DNA from: Candidatus Heimdallarchaeota archaeon
GTDB taxonomy: Archaea > Asgardarchaeota > Heimdallarchaeia > Hodarchaeales > Hodarchaeaceae
Reading direction: 5' to 3'
Length of the DNA stretch: 64,000 nt
Assembly: GCA_011364965.1 (NCBI GenBank)
Contig: RDOB01000002.1
Location: 529,317-593,316, forward strand
The notes under the pieces are model-generated. The model was not told the origin of the DNA. It saw only the letters and a program-made list of their open reading frames with translations, and did no database searches. Shown one piece after another: positions 54,772 through 62,016 of this stretch. Positions within the stretch are counted from its first letter, which is position 1. Each line of letters begins with the position of its first letter. A program made the position numbers and the translations under genes.

Positions 54772-55773
54772 ATGGAATTTCAATACGATTTAGAGCTTAA
54801 TAAGATTGAAAGTATGATCAAGAATAAAAACATTAAGCGAATTCTAATTCAAATGCCTGAAGGGATGTTAGATACTCCCTTAAAATCTATTATAACTAAA
54901 TTTTCTGATTCTAATATTGAAATTTTTCTTGCTGGCGATGCTAGCTATGGAATATGTGATATAGCAATAGAGAAAGCCAAATTTCTTGACTGTGATCTAT
55001 TGATTCATTTTGGTCATACAGATTTTGCGTTCGCTGATCGGATTCATTCGACAGTAGAAGGGATTAATATATTGATTATCCCCGCTTTGGTAACTTTTAA
55101 CATTTCAAGCTCGCTTAATAATATCAAGAATAAGCTAGATGAATTAAGGTGGAGAAAAGTAATTATTACAGCTACTGCTCAACACTTAAACAATTTAAAA
55201 GAGTTAAAAACCTTCCTAGAAAAACAAAAGATAATAGTTTCTAATGAGACTCAAATAATAGGCTGTCACATAGGTTCATTACGAACGCCAACTCAAAATG
55301 ATGGAATTATCTCCTTACATGCTGGGGAATTCCATACTCGGGGATTATTACTAAATTCCTCAATACCAGTGCTTCAAGTTAACCCTTATACCTCTAATAT
55401 CAGCTATTATTCATCTGATGAACGAGAAAGGATAATCAAACAAAGACTTAATGTAATTACCAAAGTAAAATCCGCTCAATATTGGGGAATAATTTCTAGT
55501 TCAAAAATTGGTCAATATAACCCCACAAATATAGAAAGTATAAGACAGAAGTTATCAAATGCAAAAAAGAGGCATCTTATAGTAATTGCTGAAAATATTG
55601 ATACTCAAGTTTTATTTAATATGACTTGGGTTGATGCGTGGGTGAATACAGCATGCCCCCGGTTAATCGACGATCAAGAGCGTTTTTTTAAGCCTATAAT
55701 AACCTTTAAAGAATTTCTATATTTATTTGGAGACGTTACTTGGGAAAATTTGCTTGAAAAGGGGTTTATATAG
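54772..55773 (+). CDS. dph2: Diphthamide biosynthesis radical-SAM-like enzyme Dph2
   Basis: A 333-residue three-domain protein. Three separated cysteines, Cys62 (SYGICDIA), Cys165 (IIGCHIG) and Cys295 (NTACPRL), correspond to the [4Fe-4S] ligands of archaeal Dph2, one from each domain. The enzyme cleaves S-adenosylmethionine to transfer the 3-amino-3-carboxypropyl group to the histidine of elongation factor 2, the first step of diphthamide formation. As in archaea generally, one protein replaces the Dph1-Dph2 pair. LIHFGHTDF matches the conserved HFGH segment. The start is ATG. Confidence 0.93.
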   Translation: MEFQYDLELNKIESMIKNKNIKRILIQMPEGMLDTPLKSIITKFSDSNIEIFLAGDASYGICDIAIEKAKFLDCDLLIHFGHTDFAFADRIHSTVEGINILIIPALVTFNISSSLNNIKNKLDELRWRKVIITATAQHLNNLKELKTFLEKQKIIVSNETQIIGCHIGSLRTPTQNDGIISLHAGEFHTRGLLLNSSIPVLQVNPYTSNISYYSSDERERIIKQRLNVITKVKSAQYWGIISSSKIGQYNPTNIESIRQKLSNAKKRHLIVIAENIDTQVLFNMTWVDAWVNTACPRLIDDQERFFKPIITFKEFLYLFGDVTWENLLEKGFI

Positions 55774-55895
55774 TATCAAACGGCATTCTTCATTATTTAT
55801 TCGAATTCTTTCTCTAGTTTACCTTAAGAATTAGTCAAGGATATTTTATTTATTGTAAGATAGATTAAACTCGTTTATGCAGGAAGTCATAATTA

Positions 55896-56846
55896 TTGAC
55901 TCGGGAACAATCCGATGAGATTTCGTATGAAAAGGTGACTTCCGGGCCAATTACAACTGGTAAATCATCAATTAAAGGGAGTAATCTGGTTGTTGTTCTT
56001 GCAGATGAAGGTGGATTACCAGTTTATACAAGATCAATTCATATTGACAAATCAGGTTATATTCATGAAAGAGAAAACGAAACATTTGATCCAAAAAATG
56101 AAAGCGTAGTTTTGATATCTGGGCTAATTGAAGCCATTATGCAATTAAAAGAAATCGTTCGGCCAACATTAATTGATATCACTCTTGATAAAGAATCAGA
56201 TAAACCAATATATGTGGATTATGCAAAAGCTCCTGACGGAATTTCCCTCCTCTCCTTATCAACTTCACCTGAGTTTCAACAGCTTCCAATTAACTTGCTT
56301 AAGTATTATACTCCTCTTAGAGGAGAATTTGACAAATCCATAGCAAATTGGAACGAGAGATTTGTAGAAATTGTTGAAGATCCTATTAATGAAGATGCTG
56401 CCATCTACTGGAGAATTTTATCACAAATTAAGCGAGAATTATCTGAATTTGTTTCATTTATCTTGGTTTATGATCCAGATGGTAATTATCTTTTTTCAAC
56501 CGCACGAAATCAGGAACGAGGAAGCCTACCGGATCCATTATTGGATTCGATTTCTAAATATATAAAACAAGAATATCTTCTTCGGAAATATCGGAATAAT
56601 GTTTCCCTGATTGGAGCAAAGCGCTTACGTGATTCTGTTATATGGCATTTCAAATGTTTTGACAAAATTTTTGTATTCTTCACTTATCGTGTTCCTGACC
56701 TTCATACTTTCTCTACTTTACAATCTGAAATGATTACTTTTATTTCTAATAACTTGGAGCGATTCATTGAAACAGCTAACGTTCATTCCCTTTCAAGTAG
56801 TATTAAAAAGAACTTTAATTCTACTAGGTTTATTTTTCTATCCTGA
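55896..56846 (+). CDS. Protein with two longin/roadblock-like domains
   Basis: A 316-residue soluble protein. The first domain (about residues 25-125) reads LVVVLADEGGLPVYTRSIHID followed by a helix VVLISGLIEAIMQLKEIV; the second (about 170-300) has SFILVYDPDGNYLFSTARNQ and a similar helix region (MITFISNNLERFIETANV). This strand pair-helix pattern is that of longin or roadblock-like domains, which are numerous in Asgard genomes and bind or regulate small GTPases. It begins with TTG, AGGA being 11 bases upstream. It follows dph2 by 122 bases on the same strand. Confidence 0.6.
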   Translation: MTREQSDEISYEKVTSGPITTGKSSIKGSNLVVVLADEGGLPVYTRSIHIDKSGYIHERENETFDPKNESVVLISGLIEAIMQLKEIVRPTLIDITLDKESDKPIYVDYAKAPDGISLLSLSTSPEFQQLPINLLKYYTPLRGEFDKSIANWNERFVEIVEDPINEDAAIYWRILSQIKRELSEFVSFILVYDPDGNYLFSTARNQERGSLPDPLLDSISKYIKQEYLLRKYRNNVSLIGAKRLRDSVIWHFKCFDKIFVFFTYRVPDLHTFSTLQSEMITFISNNLERFIETANVHSLSSSIKKNFNSTRFIFLS

Positions 56847-56940
56847 TTGGGTAAAATCAGCTTTCTAAAAGATTTTAATAGTATTTTATGTAGGAAAGTC
56901 CTTAAGCAGGTTAAATCCCTTAGTTTTTTAATTGATAAAA

Positions 56941-57708
56941 ATGTCAGAATCAGATAAATCCCCAATATTAGAAGCAGCAAAATCAAGTAGATCAGCATGT
57001 AGATTATGTCATCAAAAAATAATGAAGGGAGAGTATCGAATAGGTATCCCTTACGACTTTACCACTTCTGATGGTAATATAGTGACTTCTTATCGTTATC
57101 ACCATCCAAAATGCGTTCCAGTTAGAAATATCGACTTGGTAACAAAATTAATTAAAAATAACACCACAATTGAATCAGCTATCAAAGAATTAATATTTAA
57201 AGAACTAGATGAAGCGAAAAAGGCGCAAAAAGACAGATCATCTTCTCCTTACATTGAGGAATCTAAGAGTTCAAGAAGTACATGTCGACTTTGTGAAGAA
57301 AAAATTCAAAAAGAGACATACCGCGTTGCAGAACCAGAACAAGTGGAATTGGAGGATGGAAGGTCTTTTTCTTCACATAAATATTTCCATATAAACTGCT
57401 ATTTAGACCATCAGAAAAATCCGAAGGAAATTTTTGATAAACTTACACAAGTTTCCATAAACAGAAATATTTTTACAAGATCTGAAGCTGCGCTTTTAGA
57501 AAAGAAGTTAGATCAAATTTTATCATCAGATAAATTGAGTTCAGATATTCTATCAATGATTTCAGATAAACCTATTGATTTAGATCAGTTAAAGCACCGT
57601 GCACAAGAATTGGGAGTTTCTAATGAAACATTAATGAAAAGTATCGAAAGAGGTTTGCTTCAGGGAATTTATTTTGAACCTTCACCAGGAAAAATTCAAA
57701 AATTATAA
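56941..57708 (+). CDS. Protein with two PARP-type zinc fingers
   Basis: About 255 residues. Two units have the same spacing C-X2-C-X31-H-X2-C: Cys20, Cys23, His55, Cys58 in SSRSACRLCHQKI...HHPKC, and a second near residues 115-155 (SSRSTCRLCEEKI...FHINC). This matches the nick-sensing zinc fingers of PARP1, DNA ligase III and related proteins (C-X2-C-X28-30-H-X2-C). The last 90 residues are helical with no clear motif. It would bind damaged or branched DNA. ATG at 56941 is preferred to TTG at 56932. No catalytic ADP-ribosyltransferase domain is present. Confidence 0.85.
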   Translation: MSESDKSPILEAAKSSRSACRLCHQKIMKGEYRIGIPYDFTTSDGNIVTSYRYHHPKCVPVRNIDLVTKLIKNNTTIESAIKELIFKELDEAKKAQKDRSSSPYIEESKSSRSTCRLCEEKIQKETYRVAEPEQVELEDGRSFSSHKYFHINCYLDHQKNPKEIFDKLTQVSINRNIFTRSEAALLEKKLDQILSSDKLSSDILSMISDKPIDLDQLKHRAQELGVSNETLMKSIERGLLQGIYFEPSPGKIQKL

Positions 57709-57712
57709 TTTT

Positions 57713-58273
57713 CTACTTTGAACTGTAATTAGTCGATTCTCTAGCGTGTTTTGTCTGGATTCGTTTAAAAATAATCGGGATTAGAGTTAGAGCGGAATTT
57801 TCATTCTGAAAAACGTGTACAATTAAGTCTGCAGCGAGAGCATAATCTTCTAGGCACACATGGGTTGATAAATTAATTTGTTGCTGTAATTCAAACAATT
57901 TTTGAAAAACTACAGTAATTTCTCGCAATTTAGTTCTAAAAAAAGAATGAATACATTTAGTTATCAATACAGAGATTAAATTTTCATATTCCTCAATTAA
58001 AACTTTCTTCTCCCCTAGATCAATTAATTTAAGTGAAACAGATGAATCTACAACTTCTTTCATCATTTTCGACATTGCAGTGAATCCCATCCCTATTAGC
58101 TGATTTTCAATTGCTGATATTTCTCCGATTTGAAAATAATGAGAGAAAAGACAAATTCCATCTAAGCTTCTTATGATATACAAAGCGATAATATCATTTT
58201 TCCAGTTTTCTGGAGTTTTAACGGGGTTTTTTACCCTTTTCCTTGTTTTAAAAGAGTACTTCAGATTCTGCAT
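57713..58273 (-). CDS. Longin/roadblock-like protein
   Basis: A 186-residue protein. After a basic N-terminus, DIIALYIIRSLDGICLFSHYF, a helix with AIENQLIGMGFTAMSKMMKEV, and KKVLIEEYENLISVLIT form one longin/roadblock-like unit of about 110 residues, with a helical C-terminal extension. It converges on the PARP-finger gene with a four-base gap. With the double-domain protein at 55896 and the GTPase fusion at 40891 it adds to a local set of probable GTPase-regulator domains. Confidence 0.6.
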   Translation of the reverse strand: MQNLKYSFKTRKRVKNPVKTPENWKNDIIALYIIRSLDGICLFSHYFQIGEISAIENQLIGMGFTAMSKMMKEVVDSSVSLKLIDLGEKKVLIEEYENLISVLITKCIHSFFRTKLREITVVFQKLFELQQQINLSTHVCLEDYALAADLIVHVFQNENSALTLIPIIFKRIQTKHARESTNYSSK

Positions 58274-58391
58274 TATTTTTCAATTATTTTAACATAAAAC
58301 CTTTATAACCACCAGAAAACTCCCAGAAAATTCAAATAGTCATTTATGTAATGATTTATAGGATGGAGTATAATTCGTAAATGCATAACCT

Positions 58392-58985
58392 TTATAGAAT
58401 CTCTAGTATAGCTTGGTGAATAACCGTCGCAATTTGTTTATACCCTTGTATGGATAGATGAACTCCGTCCCCTGAATTAAAGCTTCGATTTAAATAACCA
58501 TTTTCCTTTAAAGCAGTATGAATATCAACAGGGATATAATTGCTGGTCATTTTTAAATTCATTATATTGTTGTTAATCTCCATCAGCTGATCAAAAGTAT
58601 CGCTCCAATTCATAGGAGGTATAGTTAATAAGAAAAATTTTATATTCAGGTCATGAATGGTCTTTAAAGCTTCTTCCATATTTTTCCATATTTTATCAAC
58701 ACTATAACCCATTGCTATATCATTCGCTCCCCCGCAATAGATTATCATATGATATCTTCTATTTGATACAAGTCCCTTAAGTCTAAGAGTAATTTCTTTT
58801 GTTGTTTGCCCACAGATACCTTTATTATCAATTTCAAATCTTATATTAGGATATGAAGAATTCAATAACTCACTTAACCAGTATTGATATGAACTTTTAG
58901 GATTTCCTCCGTACAACGGATCATATAGAGGAAACCCCGCGGTATGAGAGTCTCCAATACACAATATTGAATATAAAGTAATCAT
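58392..58985 (-). CDS. SGNH/GDSL-family hydrolase
   Basis: About 197 residues. The four SGNH blocks are present: GDSHTAG (Ser of block I) near the N-terminus, a Gly in KGICGQTT (II), GGANDIA (Asn, III) and DGVHLS (Asp and His, V), so the catalytic Ser-Asp-His set is complete. The family hydrolyses esters of lipids or sugars. No signal peptide is visible and the protein is probably cytoplasmic. ATG at 58985 preferred over GTG nine bases upstream. It starts 13 bases after the end of the upstream membrane protein gene, so they form an operon. Confidence 0.88.
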   Translation of the reverse strand: MITLYSILCIGDSHTAGFPLYDPLYGGNPKSSYQYWLSELLNSSYPNIRFEIDNKGICGQTTKEITLRLKGLVSNRRYHMIIYCGGANDIAMGYSVDKIWKNMEEALKTIHDLNIKFFLLTIPPMNWSDTFDQLMEINNNIMNLKMTSNYIPVDIHTALKENGYLNRSFNSGDGVHLSIQGYKQIATVIHQAILEIL

Positions 58986-58998
58986 AGGTTTCACAGTT

Positions 58999-59775
58999 TT
59001 AGTTTTGCGGAGAATCCAGAATATTTAATATTGTATTTATGTCAATTTTCTTGAATTCGATTTTCTGAGAATATATTAAAGCACCTAGAAGAACTCCAGC
59101 ATATAAGGCCACATTAAAATACACCATCCAATCAAGGAGATTCCAAGTTACGATATCAAGGGAGAAAGCTGGAATTCCTTTGAACAACAACCACAAAAAG
59201 ACGCTAATAAAAGTGAAAATAAGACAGCTTCCTCCAACGATAAATAAGCGCTGAGTTAATATTAATAAGCTGAGTTCTTCTCCATCAAAGTTACCAAGAA
59301 CCATATTGATTCGATTGTAAGCCATTATGAAAAGATAGAAGACAGCAAAAATCGAAATAATATATATTCCTGCTTCGATTCTTAAAGGGTTGATTATTAG
59401 ATATACTTCTGGATTTAGCGCGTTAAAAAGTGAAATTCCTATAGCTGCACCGAATATAGGAAGAACATATCGTTCTAATGCGTTTGTACGATTCATAAAT
59501 GCTGAGAGATAAGAATTCCCGATTTCGAGGAATAGAAACCAAACAACAATATTAACAATGAATATGAGAGATAATTGGGTGGTTGAGGGAGAGAACCACG
59601 CAATAAGGAATAAAGAAAAGATCCCACCTGAAGAGAGGAAAACAAGAGCAATATGAAATAAAGTTGCTTCAGCTTCTTGTCTATACAATCTGAAGAACGA
59701 AAGGAAATTCAAAAATGATAATATTGTAGTGATGAATAAAGGAATAGAAAGAAAGAGGGTTTCAATTAATCCCAT
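58999..59775 (-). CDS. Hypothetical seven-helix membrane protein
   Basis: A 258-residue protein with about seven hydrophobic helices across residues 1-240 and a short charged tail. No family signature was recognised. The ATG at 59775 was chosen because GGAGGTGA ends six bases before it, while an ATG at 59781 would be directly at that site. It starts two bases after the stop of the small DNA-binding-like gene and is followed by the SGNH hydrolase, all in one operon. A sensor- or channel-like role might be guessed but nothing in the sequence proves it. Confidence 0.65.
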   Translation of the reverse strand: MGLIETLFLSIPLFITTILSFLNFLSFFRLYRQEAEATLFHIALVFLSSGGIFSLFLIAWFSPSTTQLSLIFIVNIVVWFLFLEIGNSYLSAFMNRTNALERYVLPIFGAAIGISLFNALNPEVYLIINPLRIEAGIYIISIFAVFYLFIMAYNRINMVLGNFDGEELSLLILTQRLFIVGGSCLIFTFISVFLWLLFKGIPAFSLDIVTWNLLDWMVYFNVALYAGVLLGALIYSQKIEFKKIDINTILNILDSPQN

Positions 59776-59777
59776 TG

Positions 59778-59981
59778 TCATTCACCTCCGTTTACATCTC
59801 GTTCTAACCCGAGCTCGTAATAAATTCGAGACGCATACTCTTTCGACCAATCATCGGTTTTATCTTCTAGAACTTTAGCTGCTAACACTGAAAGCTTTAG
59901 GTTCAATATTTTAGCATTTCTTTCAAGTATCTCTTGAGTATTTTTGTTGATTCGGATAGAAATTACACGAGTTCGAGCCAT
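59778..59981 (-). CDS. Small ribbon-helix-helix-like protein
   Basis: A 67-residue protein. RTRVISIRINKNTQEILERNAKILNLKLSVLAAKVLED has the beta-strand then two-helix pattern of ribbon-helix-helix DNA-binding proteins, and a basic N-terminus. The ATG at 59981 begins at MARTR; an ORF upstream would add 13 unrelated residues. It heads the operon with the membrane protein and SGNH hydrolase and may regulate it. Confidence 0.6.
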   Translation of the reverse strand: MARTRVISIRINKNTQEILERNAKILNLKLSVLAAKVLEDKTDDWSKEYASRIYYELGLERDVNGGE

Positions 59982-60107
59982 ACCAGTCACCTGATCTAAT
60001 ATAAATGCTGATGTAAACACTGTAACTTATTGTAAGCACAAGAATATGAATATATCTTTTAAATATCTCTTCGTAGGTTTTCTTCCCTTAAAGGAGATTT
60101 AAATTCA

Positions 60108-61073
60108 GTGGTCGACCAGAATATAAACCTCTATACCCCAAAGACTTCCTCACAGATGTCTCAACGCAGTAAATTACTCATTTGGATTCAAGCTATTAGA
60201 GCACCATTCTTCACTGCAAGTATAATACCTCTACTCCTTGGTTTGGCTCTTGCATGGTATGAAACCAATATCTTTGATCCATTGTTAGGATCTCTAGTTT
60301 TAATTGCAGGAGTTGCGGTTCATGCAGGTACAAACTTGCTAAATGATTATTTCGACCAAGAAACTGATCAAATGAACAATTTCTACTCTCCTTTCAACGG
60401 AGGATCCCGAATGATTCAAAACGAGGTCATTCCTCCTCATAAGATTCTCTTTGCTGCAATTGGATCCTATTTCATAGCTTTCGTGACAGTTCTAGGAATA
60501 ATTGTTTTAACCCGAGGTATTTTCCTTGTTTTCCTTTTATTTATTGCTATAGCTTTAGGGGTTTTTTACACTGCGATCCCCGTTAAATTAAGTTATAGAG
60601 GATTAGGAGAATTTGCTGTATTTGTGGGATTTGGACCTCTCGGTGTCATCAGTGCATATTATATACAAACTAATATTCTAAATCTCTCCACTGCAATAAT
60701 TGTTTCTATACCTATAGCTTTTCTAATCGCAATGGTATTATTCCTAAATGAATTCCAAGATTTCGACGCTGATAGTCAAACTGGCAAAAAAACCATGGTT
60801 GTTCTTATTGGGAAGGAAAATGCAGTAAAAATTTACGTATTAGGTATAATTTTTTCTTATTTAGCTCTCTTCATTTCAATTCTAATATCAGCTCTACCTT
60901 ATCAAACTATGTTAATGTTCTTATCATTTCCATTGTCTATTAAGGCAATCCAAATAATTAAAGAAAATTGGAATGAAATCAACGAGCTTTTACCTGCTAA
61001 TAAATTAACTATCATGATACATCTATTATCAGGTTTACTTCTCTCCCTCTCGCTAATTCTTGCGAATTGGTAA
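60108..61073 (+). CDS. UbiA-family prenyltransferase (MenA-like)
   Basis: A 321-residue membrane protein of about eight or nine helices. NLLNDYFDQETDQMN (residues about 84-98) and EFQDFDADSQTGKKT (about 215-229) are the two aspartate-rich motifs that bind Mg2+ and prenyl diphosphate. The N-terminal IQAIRAPFFTASIIPLLLG and the first motif most resemble MenA, the dihydroxynaphthoate polyprenyltransferase of menaquinone synthesis, but other prenyl acceptors such as those of ether lipids are possible. GTG start after AAAGGAG. Confidence 0.85.
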   Translation: MVDQNINLYTPKTSSQMSQRSKLLIWIQAIRAPFFTASIIPLLLGLALAWYETNIFDPLLGSLVLIAGVAVHAGTNLLNDYFDQETDQMNNFYSPFNGGSRMIQNEVIPPHKILFAAIGSYFIAFVTVLGIIVLTRGIFLVFLLFIAIALGVFYTAIPVKLSYRGLGEFAVFVGFGPLGVISAYYIQTNILNLSTAIIVSIPIAFLIAMVLFLNEFQDFDADSQTGKKTMVVLIGKENAVKIYVLGIIFSYLALFISILISALPYQTMLMFLSFPLSIKAIQIIKENWNEINELLPANKLTIMIHLLSGLLLSLSLILANW

Positions 61074-61076
61074 ATT

Positions 61077-61814
61077 TTACCAATCAAAATGAGAAATCAA
61101 ATCAGGGAGCTCAATTAGGTCACAGATTTCTAGATTTGGTTTTAATGAATCAGGAAGTCTGTGTCGTCGATTTTGAAAAAAACCAGTCTTCAAATTTGCC
61201 TCTTTAGCTCCAATAATATCAGTTTTTGGATTGTCTCCGATATGCAAGATTTCTTGAGGATTATCAATACTTAATTCTCGCATAGATGCATCAAAGATGA
61301 GACTATGGGGTTTTAAAAACCCTATTTCATTGGAAAAGACCATCGAATCAAATATCGATTGAAAACCAAGATTAATTATAACAAATTCACGAAATGCATC
61401 TCCAGATGAAAAAAGTGTGTTCACAATTAAGCCCAGCTTAAATCCCTCTCTTTTCAGATGTTCCAAAACTGCGTATGATCCTTCCCGAGGGGCTAGTTGC
61501 AAATTAAAAATCGAATCATTGAATAATTGTTCTATCATTATTCTTGTAGCATATTCTGGAACTAGTGAGAGATTTGTGAGTAATAAGTGGGTAATCCTGG
61601 CAATTCCATAATCGAAGCAGCGGTTCTCCCGTTCAAATTCGATTGTAGAGAACGTAGACTCGACAGCTTTGTCAAATTGAGGACGAGTGATATCATATTT
61701 TTCAACCAATAACTCAAATATCCTATATTCACGCCTTTCTTTTTCAAATAATAAAACTTCAGGTTGAGGAATAGATGTTAAAACTCCAATCATGTCAAAT
61801 GTGATAGCACTCAT
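61077..61814 (-). CDS. HAD-superfamily hydrolase lacking the usual second Asp of motif I
   Basis: About 245 residues with a HAD core and helical cap. Motif I reads FDMIGVLT, so the nucleophile Asp is present but the usual +2 Asp is Ile; motif II is in LIVNTLFSSGD, motif III Lys in LKPHSLIFD, motif IV HIGDNPKTDIIGA. Phosphatases need the +2 Asp as acid/base; haloacid dehalogenases and some archaeal HADs lack it. The substrate is unknown, and phosphatase activity is doubtful. ATG at 61814 chosen over GTG at 61826. Converges with the UbiA gene by three bases. Confidence 0.82.
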   Translation of the reverse strand: MSAITFDMIGVLTSIPQPEVLLFEKERREYRIFELLVEKYDITRPQFDKAVESTFSTIEFERENRCFDYGIARITHLLLTNLSLVPEYATRIMIEQLFNDSIFNLQLAPREGSYAVLEHLKREGFKLGLIVNTLFSSGDAFREFVIINLGFQSIFDSMVFSNEIGFLKPHSLIFDASMRELSIDNPQEILHIGDNPKTDIIGAKEANLKTGFFQNRRHRLPDSLKPNLEICDLIELPDLISHFDW

Positions 61815-62016
61815 GAGAGATCTCACTTTACAAAGTTTAAGGTCATATTCTTCTTCTTTGTTTATAACCTTTATTCGCTAGATGCCATTTTTTGATAAAT
61901 CATTAATAAAGCTTTTATCAGCAAGGGAATTGAGTAATGAGTAAGACCGTTCTTCAATAATTCTTTTCAAATAAGTTGGAAATCCCATAACACTCATGAA
62001 ACTAAGGGTGATACAT

